Of a stretch of 11,412 nucleotides of DNA, positions 5,589-11,412 are shown one piece after another (the first letter of the stretch is position 1; the number at the start of each line of letters is the position of its first letter). The position numbers and the translations under genes are program-made. This DNA comes from Coriobacteriales bacterium (GTDB lineage Bacteria; Actinomycetota; Coriobacteriia; Coriobacteriales; CADBOM01). Below the pieces are notes generated by a model, which had not been told where the DNA came from, searched no databases, and saw nothing but the letters and a program-made list of their open reading frames with translations. Where the stretch lies: positions 1-11,412 of the forward strand of contig JAFWGD010000260.1 in the NCBI GenBank assembly GCA_017515355.1, given 5' to 3'.

Positions 5589-7038
5589 GAACAACCCCTT
5601 CGAGGTCATAGCCGGCGCTATCGACTATCTCGACAGCCAAGATATCGCCGACGCTGCAATCTGCCGCATCGAACGTGATTATCCCATCTACGTCGGGTGC
5701 TTGGAAGAACGCGCGCCCCCACTTTCGAGAATGCTGTCCGTCATCGGCGGATTTGCGGGCGCCGAGGGTGCCTTCGAACTCGAGCTCATCGTCGTCGACG
5801 ATGCCGCAGACGAGCACCTCGCAGATGCTGCCGATACGCCTTCTGATTCGCGCGAATCCGATGCGCTCAGCCGTATCCGTGAGGATCTGCGCGCGATTCG
5901 CGATTTCGTCATCGTCCACCTGGTCGCCGCGGTCGCCTGCGACGGTCCCCTCCTCCTGCGAGTATCCGAATACTCCTGCGAAGTCGAACTCCGCTTCTTC
6001 CACGAAGTCGAGCAGCTCATCGAACTCCTCCTCGGTCTCTCCCGGGAACCCCGCGATGAGCGTCGTGCGCACCATGATGTCGTCGAAGCTTTCGCGGATG
6101 TGCCTGACGGTTGCGAGGTAGGAGCTGCCATCGCCAGTGCGGTTCATCTCGGAGATCACCTTGGCGTTGGTGTGCTGCAGAGGGATGTCGAGGTAGTTGC
6201 AGATATTGGAGTGCGCCGCCATCACGGAGAGCAGGCGGCTGTTGATTCCCTCGGGCTGCAGATACATCACGCGAATCCACGTATCGGGGAAGAGCGCGGA
6301 GACGTAATCGAGCAGCTCAGCCAACGTAGGCTGGGCGAGCGGCGCATAGAGCTCCGGACTATCGAGATCGGTGCCCCAGATGCCTGTGTCCTGGCCGATG
6401 AGGATGATCTCGCGCACGCCGCCGGCCACGAGAAAGGCAATTTCGTCGACGATATCGGAGGCGCTGCGGCTGGCATAGGGCCCGCGGATGAACGGAATCG
6501 TGCAGAAGGAGCAGAACCGGCTGCACCCGTCGGAGATCTTCACATATGCGAAAGGAGCATCGGCGGTCCGGAAGACGCGCTGAGCGCAGCTGGAGTTGCC
6601 CGCAGGCTCGCCGACGAGCTCGGCGACGACCTCCGCAATGCGCGGCTGCTCTTTGATGGGAAGGAAGAGGTCGACCTCGGGAATCTCCTGCGAGAGCTCG
6701 GGGCCGTAGCGCGAGGGCATGCAGCCCGTCACGACGATCTTGGCGCTGGCGAGCACAACCGCGCGCCCTTCGCCATCGGATGCGGCTAGACGCTCGTCGA
6801 CCAGCTCGAGGATCGCGTCTACCGACTCCTGCGTTGCATCGGTGATGAACGAGCAGGTGTTGATGACGATGACGTCGGCCGGCTCGTCGTCGGCAACCGC
6901 AAAGCCCGCCTCGAGAACGCGGGCTCGCATGGCGTCAGTGTCGGCCTCGTTCTTGGCGCATCCGAGCGTGATGAAGCGCACCGTCGGCACCGCCGCGGCG
7001 CTCGATCCTCCAATCGTTCCCTCAGCTCGCCTATCCAC
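5575..7038 (-). CDS. rimO: Ribosomal protein S12 methylthiotransferase RimO
   Basis: This 487-residue radical SAM enzyme adds a methylthio group to an aspartate of ribosomal protein S12. All six iron-sulfur cysteines are present. The N-terminal methylthiotransferase domain has Cys27 (LGCAKNEAD), Cys62 (INTCSF) and Cys106 (VTGCMPSRYG). The radical SAM motif is DGCSRFCSFC (Cys172, Cys176, Cys179). LQPEGI and LDIPLQH match the RimO/MiaB core. GRAFFQAPDVDGIITF in the C-terminal TRAM region is the RimO rather than MiaB form (family pattern G-R-x-x-x-x-A-P-x-x-D). It is slightly longer than usual because of short insertions near residues 85-95 and in the TRAM region. It begins with GTG, with AGGAG 9 bases upstream overlapping the yajQ stop codon; 12 bases separate the two genes. 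Confidence 0.95.
   Translation of the reverse strand: MDRRAEGTIGGSSAAAVPTVRFITLGCAKNEADTDAMRARVLEAGFAVADDEPADVIVINTCSFITDATQESVDAILELVDERLAASDGEGRAVVLASAKIVVTGCMPSRYGPELSQEIPEVDLFLPIKEQPRIAEVVAELVGEPAGNSSCAQRVFRTADAPFAYVKISDGCSRFCSFCTIPFIRGPYASRSASDIVDEIAFLVAGGVREIILIGQDTGIWGTDLDSPELYAPLAQPTLAELLDYVSALFPDTWIRVMYLQPEGINSRLLSVMAAHSNICNYLDIPLQHTNAKVISEMNRTGDGSSYLATVRHIRESFDDIMVRTTLIAGFPGETEEEFDELLDFVEEAEFDFAGVFGYSQEEGTVAGDRGDQVDDDEIANRAQILTDTAERIGFARIRRRIGSICEVLVCGIVDDDELEFEGTLGARKSADDGQHSRKWGRAFFQAPDVDGIITFDAADCSVGDILAVEIVDSAGYDLEGVVRGKV
5595..5600 (-). promoter_or_regulatory. Ribosome-binding site for the pgsA-cinA gene, supporting a GTG start
   Basis: AAGGGG on the minus strand lies 6 bases before GTG 5588-5586, inside the last codons of the upstream rimO frame or just before them. 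The ATG at 5609 has no purine-rich site at a suitable distance. This placement also suggests coupling to rimO translation. Confidence 0.6.
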
Positions 7039-7050
7039 GCAGCGACGCTC

Positions 7051-7548
7051 CTAGCGGTAGTTGACGTACTGGAGCGGCTGGCCGTAGTCCTGCTCCTTGA
7101 GAAACGCGATGACCTCCTGAAGGGTATCGCGGCTGGCCGAGGAGACCCTGAGCTTGTCGCCCTCGATGGTCACCTTGACCTTGAACTTCAGGTTCTTGAT
7201 GTCCTTGTTGATCTTGCGGCAGGTGTCCTGGTCGATGCCCATGATGATCGAGCCGTACATCCTGATAGTCATGCCCGATGCAGACTGCGGCTCGCTCCAC
7301 TTGATGGCGGCGATGTCGATCTGGCGCTTGATGAGCTTGGAGTTGAGCACGTCGATCACCTGGTTGGCGACGAACTCGCTGGGCGCGCTGAGCGTGAAGA
7401 CGCCCTTGCTCTTGTCGAAATCGATCTTAGAGCCGCTGCCCTTGAGATCGTAGCGCTGCGCCATCTCCTTGCGAGTCTGCTGATAGGCGTTGTCGACCTC
7501 CTGCATGTTGACCACGGACACTACGTCGAAGCTGTTCTCCTTTGCCAT
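7051..7548 (-). CDS. yajQ: YajQ family nucleotide-binding protein (UPF0234)
   Basis: This 165-residue protein matches the full length of the small cytoplasmic YajQ family. The N-terminus SFDVVSVVNMQEVDNAYQQ and the RYDLKGSGSKIDFD segment are the family hallmark, followed by KLIKRQIDIAAIKW in the middle and KLKFKVKV-like strands, then VSSASRDTLQEVIAFLKEQD near the end. Some family members bind cyclic di-GMP and others have been reported to bind nucleotides or tRNA; which applies here cannot be told. A strong ribosome-binding site (GGAAGGAG, 6 bases before ATG 7548) is present. The gene lies 37 bp after the ApgM-family gene and 12 bp before rimO, so it is probably in one operon with both. Confidence 0.93.
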   Translation of the reverse strand: MAKENSFDVVSVVNMQEVDNAYQQTRKEMAQRYDLKGSGSKIDFDKSKGVFTLSAPSEFVANQVIDVLNSKLIKRQIDIAAIKWSEPQSASGMTIRMYGSIIMGIDQDTCRKINKDIKNLKFKVKVTIEGDKLRVSSASRDTLQEVIAFLKEQDYGQPLQYVNYR

Positions 7549-7585
7549 CGAAGGCTCCTTCCTAAGCGTGCTGCTCGCGCCGTGG

Positions 7586-8773
7586 CTAGCCGAGCAGGAT
7601 TCCCATCATCTTGTGGCCGGGCGATACGAGCAAGCCCGTCGCGCGCGCCTCGTCCTCTGTCAGGCGCGAGGCGCCGTTATGCTCGATGCCCGGGCCGTAG
7701 AGGACGAACGGAACGGGCTCATGGGCGTGCTTCCTCGAGGCAACCGGCGTCGGGTGGTCAGGCGAAGCCATGATGCGCAGGTCGTGGCGCTTCGCATAGC
7801 CGAGCAGCCGGCCGAGCACCTCGCGGTCGATCGCCTCGATGGCGGCCTTCTTGCCCGGGGCGTTGCCGTCGTGGCCCTCGGCATCGGGGGCCTCGATGTG
7901 GACGAAGATCACGTCGCTATCCTCGAGCATCTCGAGCGCGCCCTCTCCGCAGGCGACGTAGTCGGTGTCGGGACCGTCTGTGATTCCAGCGAAGCTGCAT
8001 CGGCGCATGCTGGTGAGCGCGGCGAGCCCGTTGAGCAGGTCGACGCCCGACTGCATCGCGGCGCTCTTCCCGTAGACCTCGGAGAAGGGCTCCATCGAAT
8101 CGGGGCGCATCCCAGGCCAGAACACCCAAGCGCAGTTGACGGGCAGCTTGCCCGAAGCCTCACGCTCGCGGTTGATCTCGAGATCGGCGAGGATGGCGTC
8201 CGCGCGCTTCATGTAGCTGGTGAGGATGTCGGAGCCGGGGCCGGTGGGATACTTGTCAGCGATGGGCTCGCCTGTGATGTTGTGCCCGGCGTGGAAGCTG
8301 CACTCCATGATCTCGGGATGCCCCGTCACCACGAGGATCGCGCGGAATCCCACGCTCTTGTGCAGAGTGAAGGTATCGTCGTCGAGCTGCTCCTTTAGCG
8401 CATCGACGATCGGACTGAGCTCCTCGGAGGAGATGTTGTCGGTAGAGTAGCTGAACATGCGGCCGTCCTGCACATTGCTGAGGTTGACGCGCAGAGCCAC
8501 CTGACCTGGCTCGAGCACCACGCCCGCGCTGTAGCCCTCGATCGCTCCCCTGCCGATCGGGTATTGCGCAGGGTCGTAGCCGATGATCGAGGTGCACGCG
8601 ACGTTGGATGAGCACTCCATGCCGTCGGGAACGTTCTTGGCCATGCCGACCATTCCGCGAGCCGCCATGAAATCTAGATTGGGAGTCTCGGCGGCTTCCA
8701 GCGAAGTGAGCCCGCCGAACTCGTCGAGTGGCCAACCAGATGCCCCATCTAGGATCACAACCGCATACTTCAT
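7586..8773 (-). CDS. ApgM-family protein, proposed homoserine kinase (TIGR02535-like); annotated in many genomes as cofactor-independent phosphoglycerate mutase
   Basis: This 395-residue protein belongs to the alkaline phosphatase superfamily in the archaeal-type iPGM (COG3635) branch. Metal-site residues are visible: Asp9 in ILDG, the presumed nucleophile Ser56 in SSNVACTSIIGYDP, Asp297 and His301 in EAPDAEGHDGN, Asp339-His340 in SPDHPTPV, and a histidine in KHAHEPVPF. GYDP and GRGAIEGYSAG are also typical. A subfamily of this branch (TIGR02535) was proposed to phosphorylate homoserine because it occurs with threonine genes where ThrB is missing. The threonine synthase gene diverges from this one 175 bp away, which favours that role here. 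It could still be a true phosphoglycerate mutase. The start has AGGAGG 5 bases upstream. It is probably the first gene of the yajQ-rimO-pgsA/cinA run. Confidence 0.88.
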   Translation of the reverse strand: MKYAVVILDGASGWPLDEFGGLTSLEAAETPNLDFMAARGMVGMAKNVPDGMECSSNVACTSIIGYDPAQYPIGRGAIEGYSAGVVLEPGQVALRVNLSNVQDGRMFSYSTDNISSEELSPIVDALKEQLDDDTFTLHKSVGFRAILVVTGHPEIMECSFHAGHNITGEPIADKYPTGPGSDILTSYMKRADAILADLEINREREASGKLPVNCAWVFWPGMRPDSMEPFSEVYGKSAAMQSGVDLLNGLAALTSMRRCSFAGITDGPDTDYVACGEGALEMLEDSDVIFVHIEAPDAEGHDGNAPGKKAAIEAIDREVLGRLLGYAKRHDLRIMASPDHPTPVASRKHAHEPVPFVLYGPGIEHNGASRLTEDEARATGLLVSPGHKMMGILLG

Positions 8774-8883
8774 AGAACCTCCTAGAGGAAACCACGGTTC
8801 ACGCCGCTAAACCCGCATGCATTCGCAGAAGTTGAATGATGGGCAAAAGCCCCTTGCGGGTATGATGATTGTACAACGTAGCT

Positions 8884-8911
8884 AGTATAGAGCAGCGTGG
8901 ATTCGCTGCAA
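8884..8911 (-). promoter_or_regulatory. Candidate promoter for the ApgM-family gene
   Basis: On the minus strand, TTGCAG (8911-8906) and TATACT (8889-8884) are spaced by 16 bases. The -10 matches at 5 of 6 positions, the -35 at only 3 of 6. The leader to ATG 8773 would be about 100 bases and holds two short overlapping stems, GGGC-TTTT-GCCC and CCC-GCAA-GGG (8841-8860). No equally good promoter was found for threonine synthase on the plus strand in this 175-bp spacer, and no T-box consensus was seen. Confidence 0.35.
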
Positions 8912-8948
8912 TTGCCTAAAGCTGGCGAACTGACGATTTGGAGCAAAA

Positions 8949-10496
8949 ATGGCGGAGAAGACGAACGGATACATCGATACTCGCGCAGCCATGGAGAGCC
9001 CCCTCTCCTTCACGCAGGCAATCATCAAGGGCCTTGCACCTGGTGGCGGGCTGCTCGTGCCCGAGCGCATCCCGAAGCTTTCGCTCGATGAGATCATCTC
9101 ACTGTCCGAGCTCCCCTACCACGCTCGTGCCGCAAGGATCTTCTCCGCATTCGAGACCAACCTCTCCGACGACGAGATCGCAAAGCTGATGGAGATCGTC
9201 TACGCCGACAACTTCGACGACGAGCGCATCACCCCGATCGTCGAGGTCGAGCCTGGCAAGCACGTCATGGAGCTCTGGCATGGCCCGACGAGCGCCTTCA
9301 AGGACATGGCGCTCCAATGCCTGCCCGTCTTCTTCTCCAAGGCCATCGAGGTCGAGCGCGAGAACGGCAACTGCAGCGAGGACTTCCTCATCCTGGTAGC
9401 CACCTCCGGCGACACCGGAAAGGCGGCGCTCGAGGGCTTCAAGGACCGCGCCCACACCAAGATCATGGTCTTCTACCCGCATGGCGGCGTAAGCGACATC
9501 CAGTTCAAGCAGATGGCCACGCAGGCAGGCGGCAACGTCTTCGTCCTCGGCGGGCTCGGCGACTTCGACGACTGCCAGACCTCGGTCAAGGGGACCTTCA
9601 ACGACGTGGAGTTCAACGAGAGGCTCGCGCGCGAGCACAACGTAAAACTTTCGAGTGCGAACTCGATCAACTGGGGTCGCCTGCTTCCGCAGATCGTCTA
9701 CTACATCAGCGCCTATTCGCAGTTGGTGGCAGATGGCGCGCTGAAGGCTGGCGAGCTGCTCGACATCTGCGTTCCCACCGGCAACTTCGGCAACATCCTC
9801 GCAGCATGGTACGCCAAGGCTATCGGCACGCCCGTCGGCAAGCTCATCTGCGCCAGCAACGAGAACCGCGTACTCACCGACTTCATCCAAAGCGGCATCT
9901 ACGACATCTCCGAGCGCGAGCTCATACTTACGCCTTCGCCCTCGATGGACATCCTGGTATCAAGCAACCTCGAGCGCCAGCTCTTCGAGCTCACCGGACG
10001 CGACAGCTCCAAGGTGCGCCAGTGGATGAGCGACCTCTCCACCAAGAAGCGCTTCGAGGTGGACGACGAGACGCGCTCCAAGATGCAGGAGAATTACCTT
10101 TGCGGCTATGCGACCAACGCAGAGGCGCTGACGACTATCCGCGAGGTCTACGAGAGGGATGGCTATCTGCTCGATCCGCACACCGCAGTGGCATGGAACG
10201 TTGTCGAGAAGGCTGGGCCCGAGCGCCCCGTGCTGATCGCGTCGACTGCCCATTGGGCGAAGTTCGGCTACGATGTCTACCGCACGCTCAACGGGATCGA
10301 GGCGGGCGCGGAATTGCCAAGCGAGGTGCTCGAGCTCACCGGCGTACAGCTCAACGAGCTCATCTCCGAGCAAACTGGCGGCAAGTCGATACCTGCCAAC
10401 CTCGCGATGCTCGACAGCCTCGAGCTGAGGTTCACCGGCACTTGCGAGGCTTCGATAGCGGGCGTCGAGGGTGCAGTTGCCACCTGGCTTGGCTAG
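8949..10496 (+). CDS. thrC: Threonine synthase
   Basis: This 515-residue PLP enzyme converts O-phosphohomoserine to threonine, the last step of threonine synthesis. The N-terminal threonine-synthase block is present (PLSFTQAIIKGLAPGGGLLVPE, 18-39, read in parts). The Schiff-base lysine is Lys118 in HGPTSAFKDMALQ. ATSGDTGKAALEGF follows and is the phosphate and cofactor contact. NSINWGRLLPQIVYY and PTGNFGNILAAWYAK complete the family core. The length and the GPTSAFKD form fit the long class of ThrC, as in Escherichia coli, Clostridia and yeast, rather than the short actinobacterial type. ATG 8949 follows GGAG by 5 bases. The gene diverges from the proposed homoserine kinase. A weak imperfect hairpin at 10530-10555 without a T-run is the only terminator candidate. 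Confidence 0.97.
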   Translation: MAEKTNGYIDTRAAMESPLSFTQAIIKGLAPGGGLLVPERIPKLSLDEIISLSELPYHARAARIFSAFETNLSDDEIAKLMEIVYADNFDDERITPIVEVEPGKHVMELWHGPTSAFKDMALQCLPVFFSKAIEVERENGNCSEDFLILVATSGDTGKAALEGFKDRAHTKIMVFYPHGGVSDIQFKQMATQAGGNVFVLGGLGDFDDCQTSVKGTFNDVEFNERLAREHNVKLSSANSINWGRLLPQIVYYISAYSQLVADGALKAGELLDICVPTGNFGNILAAWYAKAIGTPVGKLICASNENRVLTDFIQSGIYDISERELILTPSPSMDILVSSNLERQLFELTGRDSSKVRQWMSDLSTKKRFEVDDETRSKMQENYLCGYATNAEALTTIREVYERDGYLLDPHTAVAWNVVEKAGPERPVLIASTAHWAKFGYDVYRTLNGIEAGAELPSEVLELTGVQLNELISEQTGGKSIPANLAMLDSLELRFTGTCEASIAGVEGAVATWLG

Positions 10497-10529
10497 CATG
10501 AGGGGGCATGCGGCGCGGCATTTAACCAC

Positions 10530-10555
10530 GCAAGCTGCGCAAAAGCGGCGTTTGC
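10530..10555 (+). terminator. Weak imperfect hairpin after thrC
   Basis: An 11-base arm (10530-10540) pairs with 10545-10555 around an AAAA loop, with two internal mismatches and one G-U pair. It lies 34 bases past the thrC stop. No T-run follows, so termination would be inefficient or Rho-dependent. It partly overlaps the first copy of the 30-bp tandem repeat. Confidence 0.25.
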
Positions 10556-10600
10556 CCTGCTAACCTGCTTAAAATGGATGTTTGCCCTCGTAATCTTAAT
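10541..10600 (+). repeat. Two-copy 30-bp imperfect tandem repeat upstream of the ModE-like gene
   Basis: Copy 1 is 10541-10570 and copy 2 is 10571-10600, directly abutting. They match at 20 of 30 positions by direct comparison. Both start with AAAA, share the identical core GTTTGCCCT at the same offset, and continue as NNTAAYCT. The second copy ends 2 bases before the -10 box of the next gene, so its core overlaps the -35 region. The 30-bp period is close to three turns of the helix, which suits paired operator sites. Function is inferred, not known. Confidence 0.6.
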
Positions 10601-10608
10601 GCTATAAT
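10582..10608 (+). promoter_or_regulatory. Promoter of the ModE-like gene
   Basis: TATAAT (10603-10608) is a perfect -10 consensus. The best -35 is TTGCCC (10582-10587) with a short 15-base spacer, or TTTGCC with 16 bases. It lies in the core of the second 30-bp repeat. The predicted start near 10615 leaves a leader of about 55 bases to ATG 10669. The weak -35 fits a promoter governed by a bound protein. Confidence 0.6.
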
Positions 10609-10668
10609 GAGGATAATCGGCGTACGAAGCGCCACGGTTCCGCATTCCTGAACGAGGAGGACGCTCGC

Positions 10669-11019
10669 ATGAGCAAGATGGACGAACTCGCGTTGTCTAT
10701 CAAGATGACGGTCATAGCCAAGGAGGACAAGGGCGCCACATTGGGCAAGGGAGTGATCGCTTTGCTCAAGGGAGTTCGCGACGATGGATCGCTGAACAAA
10801 GCCGCCAAGAACCTCAAGATGGCTTACAGCAAGGCTTGGAGAATCGTCAAGGAGACCGAGGAGGGCTTCGGCTTCCTGCTCATCGACCGCGATGGCGCGC
10901 GCGGATCGACGCTCACCGCTGAGGGCAAAAGGCTTCTCGAGATCTACGAGTTGCTCGAGAAGGAGATCGACGATTACGCGAACAAGCGCTTCGCCGAGGA
11001 AGTCGCCAAGATCGACTAG
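10669..11019 (+). CDS. ModE-like winged helix-turn-helix regulator (DNA-binding domain only)
   Basis: This 116-residue protein is made almost entirely of the ModE N-terminal DNA-binding domain (COG2005, LysR-type winged helix). GKGVIALLKGVRDDGSLNKAAKNL leads into the recognition helix MAYSKAWRIVKETEE (51-65), then FGFLLIDRDGARGSTLTAEGKRLL (67-90) forms the wing and the start of the dimerisation helix, which ends with the charged C-terminus. The TOBE domains that bind molybdate in true ModE are missing, so molybdate sensing cannot be assumed. The GG-x2-GGGS wing signature of ModE is shortened to GARGS. AGGAGG (10655-10660) lies 8 bases before the ATG. The upstream tandem repeat could be its own operator. 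The gene is monocistronic, ending at the terminator at 11047. Confidence 0.85.
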   Translation: MSKMDELALSIKMTVIAKEDKGATLGKGVIALLKGVRDDGSLNKAAKNLKMAYSKAWRIVKETEEGFGFLLIDRDGARGSTLTAEGKRLLEIYELLEKEIDDYANKRFAEEVAKID

Positions 11020-11046
11020 CGCCGTGCCAACATACCGTCAAAAGCT

Positions 11047-11078
11047 CAGGGCCACCCTCGCGGATGGCCCTGTTTTGT
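11047..11078 (+). terminator. Bidirectional intrinsic terminator between the ModE-like gene and the cell-wall-binding protein gene
   Basis: CAGGGCCA (11047-11054) pairs perfectly with TGGCCCTG (11065-11072) around a 10-base loop, followed by TTTTGTT on the plus strand. On the minus strand the same stem is followed by AGCTTTTG. It can therefore end both the ModE-like transcript, 28 bases after its stop, and the convergent transcript from the right edge. Confidence 0.85.
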
Positions 11079-11103
11079 TGCATGGGATTTCACAGCTTAG
11101 CCG

Positions 11104-11412
11104 CTACGGGACCCAGTGGCCCTTGTCGTCGAAGGTGTAGGTCTTGCTGCCTATGGTGATGGTCCCCGTGGCCATCTTGCCGTTGGCCTGCAGATAGTAC
11201 CAGTACGAGCCGGACTTCACCCACTCGCTCTTTGCCATGTAGTGGTTGGACTTGATGTAGTACCAGGCATCGCCGTCCTTGACCCACTTGTTGGCCACCC
11301 AGTAGCCGTCGGAGCCCATCCAGCACCAGCCCTTGGAGTCCCTGGCCCAGCCGTTTGTGACCATCTTGCCGTCGGCTCCGAGGTAGCACCAGCCCTTGGA
11401 GTCCTTCATCCA
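11104..11412 (-). CDS. Cell-wall/choline-binding repeat protein, C-terminal end (partial)
   Basis: The frame is open at the right edge and stops at TAG 11106-11104, showing 102 C-terminal residues. It consists of four 21-residue units rich in W, Y, G and D, such as DSKGWCYLGADGKMV and AWYYIKSNHYMAKSEW, then a closing TIGSKTYTFDDKGHWVP. This is the CW_binding/choline-binding (glucan-binding) repeat fold that holds secreted proteins on teichoic acids or glycans of the Gram-positive wall. The enzymatic or adhesive N-terminal part is outside the window, so the activity is unknown. The Met at 11409 is inside a repeat and not the start. Two units carry Trp-Cys, which is uncommon for a secreted repeat. 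Confidence 0.88.
   Translation of the reverse strand, partial: WMKDSKGWCYLGADGKMVTNGWARDSKGWCWMGSDGYWVANKWVKDGDAWYYIKSNHYMAKSEWVKSGSYWYYLQANGKMATGTITIGSKTYTFDDKGHWVP
11158..11409 (-). repeat. Four tandem 63-bp coding repeats (cell-wall-binding units)
   Basis: Units are at 11347-11409, 11284-11346, 11221-11283 and 11158-11220, each coding for 21 residues ending in W or a hydrophobic residue. The two units nearest the edge share an identical 18-base stretch (CACCAGCCCTTGGAGTCC on the plus strand) spaced 63 bases apart, which shows recent duplication or gene conversion. The inner two are more divergent. Confidence 0.85.

Noticed and set aside
4329..5678. Long plus-strand open frame (449 codons) opposite the PgsA-CinA gene, and another at 5401-6789 opposite rimO
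   Set aside because: Their translations are rich in Arg, Asp, Glu and His with no domain signal. They are the mirror frame of conserved GC-rich genes whose motifs are complete.
8841..8860. Overlapping short stems (GGGC-AAAA-GCCC and CCC-TTGC-GGG) as a riboswitch or attenuator for thrC or the ApgM-family gene
   Set aside because: Stems of 3-4 bp are too short to support a switch, there is no T-box sequence, and no leader peptide rich in threonine codons was seen.
9317..10501. Shifted-frame open reading frame (394 codons) within thrC, and 9099-9890 and 9960-10529 on the minus strand
   Set aside because: All three are shadows of threonine synthase, whose frame has the full set of PLP-enzyme motifs.
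1..11412. Defence system, prophage, insertion sequence or CRISPR array
   Set aside because: Every gene is a recognisable core gene or a single regulator or surface protein. There are no transposases, integrases, att-like repeats or spacer arrays, and composition is even apart from the short AT-rich spacer.

Overview
The window is an ordinary, densely packed chromosomal segment from a GC-rich bacterium. The best inference is a member of the Coriobacteriia (Eggerthellaceae or a relative). This rests on the rimO-pgsA/cinA-recA-recX gene order, a Gram-positive-type LexA box (CGAAC-N4-GTTCG), a stand-alone ModE-like winged-helix protein, a DUF1461/TIGR01906 membrane protein, and a surface protein with choline/cell-wall-binding repeats. 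Genus cannot be settled from the sequence alone. I see no mobile element, CRISPR array, tRNA or rRNA.

Layout. Bases 1-344 (+) hold the 3' end of a CCA-adding tRNA nucleotidyltransferase. It overlaps tail-to-tail by 51 bp with a four-helix membrane protein (294-1289, -). Then come truA (1479-2297, -), an AT-rich spacer with a strong plus-oriented terminator hairpin and no obvious gene to serve, recX (2522-3112, -) and recA (3125-4171, -). The recA promoter has its -35 and -10 boxes flanking a perfect LexA operator. Further upstream on the same strand is a compact run: a ThrB2-like ApgM-family protein (7586-8773), yajQ (7051-7548), rimO (5575-7038) and a single gene joining PgsA to the CinA C-terminal amidase domain (4434-5588). 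Threonine synthase (8949-10496, +) diverges from the ApgM-family gene. A ModE-like regulator (10669-11019, +) has a consensus -10 box and a 30-bp tandem repeat upstream, and ends in a bidirectional terminator. The right edge holds the C-terminal repeats of a cell-wall-binding protein (11104-11412, -).

How the genes fit together. RecA and RecX form an SOS unit in which RecX limits RecA. TruA, RimO and CCA-transferase act on tRNA or ribosome maturation. The PgsA-CinA protein would join phosphatidylglycerophosphate synthesis to pyridine-nucleotide salvage on the membrane. The ApgM-family protein lies beside threonine synthase, which supports the proposed homoserine kinase role of this branch (TIGR02535) and would give the last two steps of threonine synthesis. 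Most of the window is conserved housekeeping DNA. The items most worth a second look are the PgsA-CinA fusion, the non-canonical homoserine kinase candidate, the 30-bp tandem operator-like repeat, and the orphan terminator between truA and recX.
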